From: Desulfovibrio sp. JY
GTDB lineage: Bacteria > Desulfobacterota > Desulfovibrionia > Desulfovibrionales > Desulfovibrionaceae
Assembly (NCBI GenBank): GCA_021730285.1
Contig: CP082962.1
Span: 1,178,001 to 1,242,000 of the forward strand
DNA: 64,000 nt
Direction of reading: 5' to 3'
The position numbers and the translations under genes were made by a program. Below are positions 45,909 to 54,261 of the stretch, one piece after another; position 1 is the stretch's first letter, and the number at the start of each line of letters is the position of its first letter. The notes under the pieces are model-generated. The model did no database searches. It saw nothing but the letters and a program-made list of their open reading frames with translations, and was not told where the DNA came from.

Positions 45909-46196
45909 TCAGCGATGCGCGTCGCCACGGTCAAAAGCCTCTTTCACAGCCCCGCACTCCGGCAACGCCACCAACGGCGAGCAGTCGCCAAAGTTCTCTC
46001 GTTCAGGTCCACTTCTGCGTGAGAGAACGGCCATGGCGATGGCCAGGCCCGTCTGTCGAAGGCTCGCGTCAAATATCGCGGCAGACTCCATACGCGCCAA
46101 GGAAACGCATTCGACATCGGGCAAGGAAACGACCTCCGCCGCGACAAGCGGTTTGCTCCACAGCGTCGCGGCATTGGCGAGGCGATGCTGCGCCAT
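45909..46196 (-). other. Unassigned open stretch, possibly decayed Crp/Fnr-type sensor sequence
   Basis: The 407-bp gap between the chemoreceptor and the transporter contains one 95-codon minus-strand frame. Its middle (SKPLVAAEVVSLPDVECVSLARMESAAIFDAS) recalls the end of a Crp/Fnr cyclic-nucleotide-binding domain, but the helix-turn-helix is absent and no ribosome site is present. I regard it as possibly decayed coding sequence rather than a gene. Apart from the hairpin at 46226-46256 I see nothing else in the gap. Confidence 0.2.
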
Positions 46197-46225
46197 GCGT
46201 TACGACGATTGGCTCTCCGTTGACG

Positions 46226-46256
46226 GAGGAGGTGCGATTTCGGACCGCACCTCCTC
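46226..46256 (-). terminator. Hairpin downstream of the tricarboxylate transporter
   Basis: GAGGAGGTGCG (46226-46236) and CGCACCTCCTC (46246-46256) form a perfect 11-bp stem 15 bp after the transporter stop codon. There is no T tract. Confidence 0.5.
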
Positions 46257-46270
46257 TGGAGCAATCCTGA

Positions 46271-47571
46271 TTAAAATGGAATGACTCCCATGAACGCGGC
46301 GGCAAAGGTCATGACAATGGAGGCCATCCACAAGAAGGGAATGGAATACTTTTGATGTTCGCCAAACTCGATGCCGGCAAGGCCGACCAGCAAGAAGGGG
46401 GCTGGCGTCAGGGGACTGACGGGAAATCCCGTCGTGCAGGCCCCGAGCAGTGCCGCCTGCGCGATCTGTACGGCATTTCCCCCCGCGTTCTTATACACTT
46501 CGGCTATCACAGGCATCACGCCGAAGTAGAAGGAGTCCGGGTCGAAGAACAACGTCAAAGGCATGCCGATGATTCCGAGGGCAAAGGGGATGTGCTGCGT
46601 CATCTCGTGTGGGACGAAGGAGATGATGGCCTTGGCCATGGCGGCGGTCATGCCGGTGCCTTTCATGATGCCGACGAAGGCGCCGGCCGCCATGAGGATG
46701 CTGGCCATCATCATGGCCGGCTTGGCATGCGCGTCCACGCGCGCCCGCTGCAGTTTCGCGTGCGGGTAATTGATCACCAGGGCCAACACGGTGCCGATCA
46801 TGAAGGAGACCGCGGCGGAGAGGATGTTGGTAATCATGACGAAGATGACGCCCACAGTAATGAAGACGTTGACCCAGAAGAGATGGGGGCGGCGCAGCTC
46901 GATTTGCTTTTCGGAGAGTTCGGCCTTGCAGGCGCCTGCGGAAAAATCGCAGCCCTCGCGACGAAGCCGCTTTTCCTCGCGCTTGCCCAGCATGTAGGCG
47001 AAGAAGAACGCCAGCGCCAAGCCGCAGATCTGCACCGGAATCAGGGGGTTGAAAATCTCGATGGCCGAGATGTTCAATACCGCCGAAGACCGGATCATTG
47101 GCCCGACCCAGGGCAGGAAGTTCACGCCCGCCCCCAGGGCGGCCATGCAGGCCAATATGCGCTTGTCCATGCCCAAGAGATCATAGAGGGGCAGCAAGGC
47201 CGGGACGACGAGCATGAAGGTCACCGCCCCGGAGCCGTCCAGATGGATGAGCAGCGTCAGGAACAGTGTCCCCATGGTAATGCGCGTCGGGCTGGTGCCC
47301 ACTACCTTGAGCACGCCGTTGATGATCGGGTCCAGCATGCCCGCGTCAGACATGACGCCGAAGAACAGGATTGCGAACACGAACATTCCGGCGGCTGGAA
47401 CGATGGAACGCAAGCCTTCGATGATAAACTTGCTTGTTGTGTCAGGTCGGCTCCGCTAACAACAGCGCCAATGAAAGGAATTACGATCAAGGCAATCAGC
47501 GGAGAAAGCCTTTTTGTCATGATAGAGACAAGGAGAACAACAATAACAAGGAGTCCCAATAATGCAAGCAT
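46271..47571 (-). pseudogene. CitMHS-family tricarboxylate transporter, frameshifted
   Basis: This gene resembles the CitMHS citrate/tricarboxylate-proton symporters, with about 12 membrane helices. The N-terminal part (from ATG 47571, AAGGAGGAG upstream; MLALLGLLVIVVLLVS, FIGAVVSGADLTQQ) is in one frame. The remaining ~380 codons (LFFGVMSDAGMLDPIINGVLK, LIHLDGSGAVTFMLVVPALLPLYDLLG, FDPDSFYFGVMPVI) are in another. The break is near 47430. One missing base would restore a 433-residue protein of normal family length, with the join reading QQAxKFIIEGLRSIVP. There is no obvious slippery site. It is third in the tcuA-tcuB order, so it is the expected substrate importer. It is either a real recent mutation or a sequencing error. 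Confidence 0.8.
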
Positions 47572-47727
47572 GGCTCCTCCTTCTCTTGGACATTGTGCGA
47601 AAATGCCTTTCAGCAGACAGTATCGCTCAACACCGCAACCATATATCGTTTTTTATGCCAATCATGTAAATACATTTTTTGCCATTTCATACGGTTCTGT
47701 GCTCGTACTCCTGAATTTTCAGAACCT

Positions 47728-48843
47728 CTATGGCTTTTTACGTACGGGATTTGCCTGAATTTGTTCTCCTGCATGACGAACAAGTGCCGCATATCGATAG
47801 ACACCATGAACAAACTTGCTGTATGGCATTGTTATAAATAACGCCATAACCAGTCCAAGATGGATGCACAATAAAATACCCATTATACTCGTTGATCGAA
47901 AAACCAGGAGCAGCAGGCCTGAAATAGTGACAGAGCACAGCAGCATGATGAATGAAATATCCATTGGAAAGGCTTCCGCATAGGCGGGCTCCTTGTCCAT
48001 GAGCTTTTTCAAGCGGTACAGCCCGATGGTGCCGATAGCCAGGGAGACGCCACCAAGCGTCCCCAAAAGCACGGGCAGACTGAAGAAGGCATAGGGCGCG
48101 GCAATGCCGAGGGCATGGTCGTACGTCAGGGCGACGACGGTGGAGGCGAAGCACAACAGGAATCCATAGAAGGTGAAGTGATGCATGGAGCGGCGCTGCA
48201 TGCTGAACTTGTCGTCCGGGTAGTTGCAGCCGTCGCCGCCGCCTTCCAGATACCGCAACCGCAAGACGTCCCAGACGGCCCGCAGGTTGTAGGCGGGGCT
48301 GCGGAACATCTCCGCTTTGCCCTCCGTCGCCCGCCAAAGGTTTTTCATCCCCTTCCAGAGGCTCACACAAGCGAAGATGCCGACTGCGGAGAACAGCACA
48401 AGCAGCACGGGATAGGGGATGATGGCGTAGAAGCTTCCCGGTCCGGCCTGGGAGGCGAAAAAGGCGCTCGACCCGTGTCTGGCCAGGGACGTCAGCGTGA
48501 GGAGCAGCACGCAAAGGATCGTGATCGCGGCCACGACCTTCCCGTTTTTGTTGAACACCCCCTTGAAGGAGGCCGGCCAGGCGAACTCCTGGTACGTGTG
48601 CAAGCGCAGTTGGGCCAGGGTTCGCGGCACGTTCAGGTTGAACTCATGAGGAGGCGCGTACTGGCAGGCGTAGTAGCAGCCACGGCAGTTGTGGCACAAG
48701 TTGGCCATGTATTTCAAATCCGATTCCGTGAATATACGACGCAACTCCATGGCCGGGAAAACAGCGCAAAACCCTTCGCAATACCGGCAGGCATTGCAGA
48801 TGGTCATGATCCTGTTGGCTTCTTCTAGGATTTTTGAAGACAT
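47728..48843 (-). CDS. tcuB: Tricarballylate utilization iron-sulfur/heme membrane protein
   Basis: A 371-residue electron-transfer partner of TcuA. The cytoplasmic N-terminus holds two ferredoxin-type cluster motifs, Cys16-19-22-26 (CNACRYCEGFC) and Cys50-53-56-60 (CHNCRGCYYAC). About six membrane helices follow, with His residues (SMHHFTFYGFLL, IHLGLVMALF) that could bind heme. In characterised systems TcuB reoxidises the FADH2 of TcuA and passes electrons to the membrane quinone pool. It overlaps the tcuA end by 19 bp. The 3' quarter of the gene and the following gap are markedly more AT-rich than the neighbouring genes. Confidence 0.9.
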   Translation of the reverse strand: MSSKILEEANRIMTICNACRYCEGFCAVFPAMELRRIFTESDLKYMANLCHNCRGCYYACQYAPPHEFNLNVPRTLAQLRLHTYQEFAWPASFKGVFNKNGKVVAAITILCVLLLTLTSLARHGSSAFFASQAGPGSFYAIIPYPVLLVLFSAVGIFACVSLWKGMKNLWRATEGKAEMFRSPAYNLRAVWDVLRLRYLEGGGDGCNYPDDKFSMQRRSMHHFTFYGFLLCFASTVVALTYDHALGIAAPYAFFSLPVLLGTLGGVSLAIGTIGLYRLKKLMDKEPAYAEAFPMDISFIMLLCSVTISGLLLLVFRSTSIMGILLCIHLGLVMALFITMPYSKFVHGVYRYAALVRHAGEQIQANPVRKKP

Positions 48844-50246
48844 TTCGCAGACTCCTTTCCGGCGATACGGCCAAAAACCGTTCCGATTGTCATTCCAAAC
48901 CCGGCCATGTATCCCTGACCGAGAATATTGCCAGACACAAGCTCGCCCGCGGCGAAGATGTTCTTGGATGGCTTCCCATCCTGCATGAGCATCCTGGCCT
49001 GCTCGTCGATTTTGAGGCTGAGGTAGGTGAAGGTGATGCCGGGGCGCAGGGGGTAGCCATAGAAAGGCGCCGTATCGATGGGGCGGGCCCAGTTGGACTT
49101 GATGGGCTCCAAGCCGGTGGTGGCGAGGCCGTCCAGGGCGTTGGAATCGAAAGCCCCGGGCGTGGTGGCTGCATTGTACTCCTGGATGGTGCTTTCCAGG
49201 CTGTCCGGGTCGAGGCCGAGTTTATGGGCCAATTCCTTGATGGAACCGGCCTCGATGGGGGGAAAGACCGAGGGCATGAACAGGTCGATCGACTTGGCGT
49301 CAATGATCGAGTAGGCGGTTTGCCCCTGCTGCTGGGCCACGAGCCTGCCCCAGATGGCGTAACGCTTGGGCCAGAACTCCTCGCCTTCGTTGTAAAAGCG
49401 CTTCGCTTCCTTGTTGACGCAGATGCCGAAGGGCACGCAATCGAGGCGCGTGACGATGCCGCCGTCGTATTTGGGCGCCCGGGCGTCGATGGCCACGCAA
49501 TGGCATTGGCTGGGATCGCCGACGGTGTCAGCCCCTTTCTCGCGCAGCACCCTGAGCACGACGCCCTTGTCGTAGGGGGAGCCGCGAACGATGAAATTGT
49601 CCGCCGCCTCGCCCCAGGAGCGTTTGAGCCACTCCAGGTCCGCCTGGAATCCGCCCGAGGCCGCGATCATGCAGCGGGCGCGCAACTGGAGAACCGTGCC
49701 CTTGTGGTTGACCGTGGCCGAGCGAAACAGGCCGTCGGACATGTCCAGATCCGTGACCTCGGCATCATAGAGGATTTTGACGCCCAGGCGTTCGCAGGTG
49801 GCGTAATAGGCGTTGACCAGCGCCTTGCCGCCGCCGCGGAAAAAGGCGTTGGTCCGGGACAGGTGCAGCGTCCCGCGCATGGACGGCTGGAACCGCACGC
49901 CATGCGCCATCATCCAGTCTCCCACCTCGGCGGATTCGCGTATGGTGAAGCGGGCCAGATCCTCGTTGGTATTCCCCTTGGTGACGAGCAGCAGATCCTT
50001 GAAGAACTCATCCTCGAGGTAGGGGCCGGTGAGAAAGCCGTTGGCGCTGCGGTGCATGTAGCGGAGGTTGCGGGTATGCCGGCTGTTGCCGCCCCTGAAC
50101 TCCCATGGGGAGGCTTCCAGGAGCACGACGCGCGCCCCGGCCTCGCTCGCGGTCATGGCCGCGCAGAGCGCGGCGTTTCCGCCGCCGATGACCAGCACGT
50201 CAAACGTCTCGCTGGGATCAATCCTTGGTTCTTGCGTAGGTTTCAT
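48825..50246 (-). CDS. tcuA: FAD-dependent tricarballylate dehydrogenase
   Basis: A 473-residue flavoprotein of the succinate dehydrogenase/fumarate reductase family, expected to oxidise tricarballylate to cis-aconitate. The FAD site is DVLVIGGGNAALCAAMTASEAG (about residue 16), with family features WEFRGGNSRHTRNLRYMH, SGGFQADLEW and the end YGYPLRPGITFTYLSLKIDEQARML ... GYMAGFGMTIGTVFGR. I start at ATG 50246, which follows AGGAT and gives a normal N-terminus; the frame is open to 50441 but that stretch is not conserved-looking. tcuB overlaps its end. A GTTTCA-N13-TGAAAC inverted repeat lies 200 bp upstream. Confidence 0.88.
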   Translation of the reverse strand: MKPTQEPRIDPSETFDVLVIGGGNAALCAAMTASEAGARVVLLEASPWEFRGGNSRHTRNLRYMHRSANGFLTGPYLEDEFFKDLLLVTKGNTNEDLARFTIRESAEVGDWMMAHGVRFQPSMRGTLHLSRTNAFFRGGGKALVNAYYATCERLGVKILYDAEVTDLDMSDGLFRSATVNHKGTVLQLRARCMIAASGGFQADLEWLKRSWGEAADNFIVRGSPYDKGVVLRVLREKGADTVGDPSQCHCVAIDARAPKYDGGIVTRLDCVPFGICVNKEAKRFYNEGEEFWPKRYAIWGRLVAQQQGQTAYSIIDAKSIDLFMPSVFPPIEAGSIKELAHKLGLDPDSLESTIQEYNAATTPGAFDSNALDGLATTGLEPIKSNWARPIDTAPFYGYPLRPGITFTYLSLKIDEQARMLMQDGKPSKNIFAAGELVSGNILGQGYMAGFGMTIGTVFGRIAGKESAKCLQKS

Positions 50247-50369
50247 GGCAGATCCTAAGTTGCCGTGCCCGAAAGGCGATTCCAGGCACCACGTTCGTTC
50301 CGTTTCCACATTGCAAGGCGGCATGCCGACACGGGCGTGGAAGGGCCATGCCCGAAGCCCGGCTTTGGC

Positions 50370-50410
50370 GGGCTGCGTCCGCAACCGCGCTGCGCTTGCG
50401 GACGCAGCCC
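50370..50410 (-). terminator. Strong hairpin between sucCD and tcuA
   Basis: GGGCTGCGTCCGCAA and TTGCGGACGCAGCCC form a perfect 15-bp stem with an 11-base loop, 120 bp after the SucCD stop codon. The T tract is poor. It probably separates icd-sucCD transcription from tcuAB. Confidence 0.6.
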
Positions 50411-50445
50411 TTCCGGAGCGGATCCGATTGGCCTGATCCACTTTC

Positions 50446-50470
50446 GTTTCACGCTATGCGGGCCTGAAAC
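50446..50470. promoter_or_regulatory. Operator-like inverted repeat upstream of tcuA
   Basis: GTTTCA (50446-50451) and TGAAAC (50465-50470) are separated by 13 bp. The same half-sites occur next to the regulator gene and upstream of the hydratase gene, so this may be a binding site of the PrpR-like activator for tcuAB. Confidence 0.45.
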
Positions 50471-50529
50471 ATTCCCCCTGCGGTGCGCTCGGGGACGTCG
50501 CCTGTCAGCCGGTAGCCCAGGCGCGGGCC

Positions 50530-52635
50530 CTAGGCTCCCGCCGCCGCCCGGGGTTTGACCAAAAGCCTCGCCATGGCTTCCGGCAGCTCGTCCAGGCTCG
50601 AACAAACCTCGATGCCGGCCTGCCGCAGCGCCGAAAGTTTGCGCGCCACGCCGCCGCCTTCCTCAAGGATGGCGCCCGCATGGCCCATGCGACGCCCTGC
50701 GGGCGCGGTGAGTCCGGCCACGAAACTGACGATGGGCTTGGGATAGGATGCGGCGGCGACATAGGCGGCCACATCCTCCTCGGCCCGGCCTCCAATCTCG
50801 CCAAGCAGCAGGACGGCCTCCACCCGCGGATCGTCGCGCACAAGATCGAGCAGTTCGGCAAAACCGAGTCCGATAAATGGATCCCCGCCGACGCCAAGCG
50901 CCAGGGCCTGCCCCATGCCGGCGGCGCTCAGCCGGGCCGAGGCCTCATACGTCAGGGTACCGCTTCGAGAGAACACCGCCACCGGACCGGGCCGGAAAGG
51001 ATCGGTCGGCATGATTCCGGCCTTGAAACGGTCCGGAACAATGATGCCCGGGGTGTTGGGGCCGAGCAGGCAGGTGCCGTTTTCCCGCAAGGCGGGCAGG
51101 ACCCGCAGCATGTTGAGTTGCGGCGTGCCTTCGGTGATGCACACGACCCAGGGGACCTTGGCGTCGGCCGCTTCCAGGATGGCGTCGGCCACGAAGGGGC
51201 CGGGCACGAAAATGATGCTCAGGTCGATGCGGTGCTGCCGGACCGCCTCGTGCACGGTGTCGTATATGGGCGTATCCCCGCTGCGGGTCCCGCCTTTGAA
51301 GGGGGTGACGCCGGCCACGATGTTCGTGCCGTACGCCCGCATCAGTCCGGCATGGAACGTGCCCATTTTGCCGGTCAGCCCCTGGACGAGAACCTGGGTC
51401 CCGGGGCCCAGATCCAGGGGGGAGGGGACGTCGTCGCGGCGGCGCGTTCCCCGCGGCACGGGCGGCAGCGACACGGCTACGCTGACGCTGTCGTTTAAGA
51501 CTCTCGGCGTGCTTCGCGGCCCAAGCTTGCCCAAAAGCTCCATGGCCCCGGCCATGTCGTCGGCCAGGAACAACCGTTCCAGTCCGCTGGCCTGAAGCAG
51601 TTCCTTGCCCTTCTCCGCGCTGTTTCCGGACAAGCGGGCCACGACCGGTTTGGCCGGTTCCTTGCCGTCCAATACCGCCAAAAGCGCTTCGGCGACCGCG
51701 GCGCAGGATAGTATCCCCCCGTACAGGTTGATGAACACCGCGTTGACCCGATCGTCGCCGAGCAGCAACTCCAAGGCGTCGCGCATGCGTTTCGCATCGG
51801 CCGTGCCGCCCAGGTCAAGGAAGTTGGCCGGAGCGATGCCCGCGAAATTGAGGGCGTCCATGGTCGCCATGGCCAGGCCGGCCCCGTTGACCACGCAACC
51901 GACCCAGCCATCGAGGCGCACATAACTGAACCCGGCCTTGCGAGCCGCCAGTTCTCGTCGCCCGTAATGCCCGGGATTCGCCAAGGCTTCCAACTCGGGC
52001 CGGATTTCGGCCACGCTGTCGTCGATCTCGACCTTGCCGTCCAGGGCCAACAGCCAGCCGCCGGCGACCTCGGCCAGGGGATTGATCTCGGCCAGGAGCA
52101 AGCCGTTATCCTTCACGGCCCTATAAAGGCCGAGCACCACAGTCCTAAAATCGTCCATCTGTTCCCGGCGCAGGCCTAGCCGGAAAAAGGCGCTGCGCAC
52201 CTGGGCTTCGGTGGGGCCTTCGGGCAGGCGCACCTTCTGGATCAGGGGCTGCGAACCCTCGCCGGATTCCACGTTCATGCCGCCGGTGGCCTTGACCGTG
52301 AGCAGCAGGCTTTCCCGGTCCCGGGAAACGGCCAGGCTCACATAGAACTCGCGCGTGATGCACGCGGCGGGCTCCAGCAGCAGCATCGGCGGCCGGCTTC
52401 CCCCAATGGGCAGGTCGAACAGTTTTTTCATGACCCCCGGCAGGGCCACCGGCCCGTCCACCCGGACCACGCCGCCCGCCTTGCCCCGTCCTCCGGCCAG
52501 CACCTGGGACTTGACCATCCACGGGGCGGCGAACTCCGGATGCGGCTTTTCCCCCGGGCGCACAACGATCCCCGGGGGCACGGGAATTCCGGCCGCGGCG
52601 AACAGTTTTTTGCTCTGGTACTCATCAAGCAACAT
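50530..52635 (-). CDS. sucCD: Succinyl-CoA synthetase, beta and alpha subunits fused in one chain
   Basis: A 701-residue protein in SucC-then-SucD order. Residues 1-365 are the ATP-grasp beta part: LDEYQSKKLFAAAGIPVPPG, VKSQVLAGGRGKAGGV, EINPLAE and LDLGGTADAKR. After a Pro/Arg linker (about 370-393), residues 394-701 are the CoA-binding alpha part: VLVQGLTGKMGTFHAGLMRAYG, GVTPFKGGTRSGD, and the phosphorylated-His site RRMGHAGAILEEGGG. It would convert succinyl-CoA to succinate and make ATP, ending the route from 2-oxoglutarate. GGAGGAACAATCC precedes the ATG. It lies 152 bp after icd and probably shares its operon. Confidence 0.87.
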   Translation of the reverse strand: MLLDEYQSKKLFAAAGIPVPPGIVVRPGEKPHPEFAAPWMVKSQVLAGGRGKAGGVVRVDGPVALPGVMKKLFDLPIGGSRPPMLLLEPAACITREFYVSLAVSRDRESLLLTVKATGGMNVESGEGSQPLIQKVRLPEGPTEAQVRSAFFRLGLRREQMDDFRTVVLGLYRAVKDNGLLLAEINPLAEVAGGWLLALDGKVEIDDSVAEIRPELEALANPGHYGRRELAARKAGFSYVRLDGWVGCVVNGAGLAMATMDALNFAGIAPANFLDLGGTADAKRMRDALELLLGDDRVNAVFINLYGGILSCAAVAEALLAVLDGKEPAKPVVARLSGNSAEKGKELLQASGLERLFLADDMAGAMELLGKLGPRSTPRVLNDSVSVAVSLPPVPRGTRRRDDVPSPLDLGPGTQVLVQGLTGKMGTFHAGLMRAYGTNIVAGVTPFKGGTRSGDTPIYDTVHEAVRQHRIDLSIIFVPGPFVADAILEAADAKVPWVVCITEGTPQLNMLRVLPALRENGTCLLGPNTPGIIVPDRFKAGIMPTDPFRPGPVAVFSRSGTLTYEASARLSAAGMGQALALGVGGDPFIGLGFAELLDLVRDDPRVEAVLLLGEIGGRAEEDVAAYVAAASYPKPIVSFVAGLTAPAGRRMGHAGAILEEGGGVARKLSALRQAGIEVCSSLDELPEAMARLLVKPRAAAGA

Positions 52636-52787
52636 TGGATTGTTCCTCCGATTCCATGCAGCGGATCGGTAGCGGGGGCGGTCCCGGCATCGACGCCTTC
52701 ACCGAAGCGGCGGCCTCTCCGACCCCAGGTTTTTCTCGGCGAAATCACCTCGCCGTGGCCTGCGAGGCGACGGCGGATATCCCGGGC

Positions 52788-53999
52788 CTAGAGGCGCTCG
52801 ATAATGGCTTGGCCGAACTCGGAGCATTTGACCTGCCGCGAGCCTTCGAGCTGCCTGGCCAGGTCGTAGGTCACGATCTTGTCCCGTACGGCCTGCTCCA
52901 GGCCGTGGCGAATCGTCCCGGCCACCTCGTTCCAGCCCAGATGTTCAAACATCAGGGCTCCGGAGAGGATGAGCGAACCAGGATTGATCATGTCCTTGCC
53001 GGCATACTTCGGAGCGGTGCCGTGCGTGGCTTCGAACACGGCGGCCTGGTCGCCGACGTTGGCGCCGGGGGCCATGCCCAGACCGCCGACCTGGGCGGCC
53101 AGGGCGTCGGAGAGGTAGTCGCCGTTGAGGTTGGGCATGGCGAGGATGTCGTATTCTTCGGGGCGCAGCAGGGCTTGCTGAAACATGGAGTCCGCAATGC
53201 GGTCATTGATGACCACCGTGCCCGGGGCCGCGTCGCCTTTCAGATCCTTCTCGGCCACGACCCGGTCCGGGAACTCCTCCCTGGCCAGTTCGTAGCCCCA
53301 CTCCCGGAACGCGCCCTCGGTGTGCTTCATGATATTGCCTTTGTGCACCAGGGTGACGCTTTTGCCGGCGTGGTCCAGCGCCCACTGGATCGCCCGGCGG
53401 ATGAGCCGCTTGGAGCCGTTCGGGGTCATGGGCTTGATCCCGATTCCGGCCTCGGGGGAGATCTCGGCCTGCAGCTGGGTACGGAGGAATTCGATGAGCC
53501 GTTTGGCTTCCGGAGTGCCCGAGGCCCATTCGAGGCCGGCGTAGACGTCCTCGGTATTTTCGCGAAAAATGACCATGTTCACCCGCTCCGGATGCTTCAT
53601 GGGCGATGGAACGCCCGGAATGAAACGCACCGGGCGAATGCAGGCGTAGAGGTCCAGGATATGGCGCAAGGCGACGTTGAGACTTCTGATGCCGCCGCCG
53701 ACCGGGGTGGCCAGGGGCCCTTTTATCGCAACGCGGCACTGCCGGAGCCGGTCAATGGTTTCCCGGGGCAGCCACTCGCCCGTGCGCGCATGCGCCTTCT
53801 CGCCGGCCAGGACTTCAACCCACTCCACGCTGCGTTTGTCGCCGTAGGCCTTGGACACGGCGGCATCGAAAACAGCCGAGGCGGCGCGCCAAATATCGGC
53901 ACCCACGCCGTCCCCCTCGATGAACGGGATGACGGGATGATTGGGAACGATCAGTCTGCCGGCTGAGTCAATGGCAATACATTCGGGATTTCTTTGCAC
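52788..53999 (-). CDS. icd: NADP-dependent isocitrate dehydrogenase
   Basis: A 403-residue dehydrogenase producing 2-oxoglutarate, CO2 and NADPH. The substrate-binding [21 protein letters not shown] holds the Ser phosphorylated by IDH kinase in enterobacteria, and [39 protein letters not shown] and [12 protein letters not shown] follow. The Lys-Tyr after THGTAP is the NADP-specificity pair. I choose GTG 53999 (product [11 protein letters not shown]...) because GGAGG lies 6-7 bp before it; the frame is open to a TTG at 54026 with no such site. A sigma-54-like promoter lies about 50 bp upstream, divergent from the PrpR-like regulator. Confidence 0.95.
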   Translation of the reverse strand: MQRNPECIAIDSAGRLIVPNHPVIPFIEGDGVGADIWRAASAVFDAAVSKAYGDKRSVEWVEVLAGEKAHARTGEWLPRETIDRLRQCRVAIKGPLATPVGGGIRSLNVALRHILDLYACIRPVRFIPGVPSPMKHPERVNMVIFRENTEDVYAGLEWASGTPEAKRLIEFLRTQLQAEISPEAGIGIKPMTPNGSKRLIRRAIQWALDHAGKSVTLVHKGNIMKHTEGAFREWGYELAREEFPDRVVAEKDLKGDAAPGTVVINDRIADSMFQQALLRPEEYDILAMPNLNGDYLSDALAAQVGGLGMAPGANVGDQAAVFEATHGTAPKYAGKDMINPGSLILSGALMFEHLGWNEVAGTIRHGLEQAVRDKIVTYDLARQLEGSRQVKCSEFGQAIIERL

Positions 54000-54046
54000 T
54001 GCGAGCCTCCATGTCTGGGTGGTCAAACATTTTGGGAAGCCCTAAG

Positions 54047-54062
54047 AACAAATACCGTGCCA
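54047..54062 (-). promoter_or_regulatory. Sigma-54 (-24/-12) promoter of icd-sucCD
   Basis: The minus strand reads TGGCACGGTATTTGTT (54062 down to 54047). The -24 element TGGCAC is perfect and preceded by T. The -12 element is TTGTT instead of TTGCW, so it is near-consensus with exact spacing. Transcription would start about 54036, about 37 bp before the GTG codon. Confidence 0.6.
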
Positions 54063-54195
54063 AGCGCCTCCGAAAGCGCTGCGAAAGGCCTTTCTCCGCC
54101 CCAAGCGCGGTTGAAGGAGCCATGGTATGCATGTGGTGCGAACTATGCAGCGCGGCCTACGACTGGAGTTGTTGCGCCTGTTCGAAAAAGCGGAG

Positions 54196-54259
54196 TGTTT
54201 CAGGTGTTTCAATTGAGCGAAAAGCGTTGCAGGGTTGAAACTTCTATGCAACAGTTGCA
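54196..54259. promoter_or_regulatory. Clustered operator-like sites in the icd/regulator intergenic region
   Basis: Two direct TGTTTCA copies (54196-54202, 54205-54211) are followed by GTTGCA (54226-54231), TGAAAC (54236-54241), TGCAAC (54247-54252) and GTTGCA (54254-54259). The last two form the palindrome TGCAAC-A-GTTGCA, 2 bp before the regulator ATG. The 27-bp block 54226-54252 has the same spacing and 18 identical positions to 61427-61453 upstream of the hydratase gene. They lie 134-200 bp upstream of the icd sigma-54 promoter, a normal distance for activator sites. Confidence 0.5.
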
Positions 54260-54261
54260 AT

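Noticed and set aside
47420-47445. Programmed ribosomal frameshifting in the transporter gene
   Set aside because: There is no slippery heptamer, stimulatory hairpin or internal ribosome site at the junction, and transporters of this family are not known to use it.
50276-50310. Sigma-54 promoter for tcuA (CGGCAT...TTGCA on the minus strand)
   Set aside because: The distance between the GG and GC elements is one base too long and the -24 element is imperfect.
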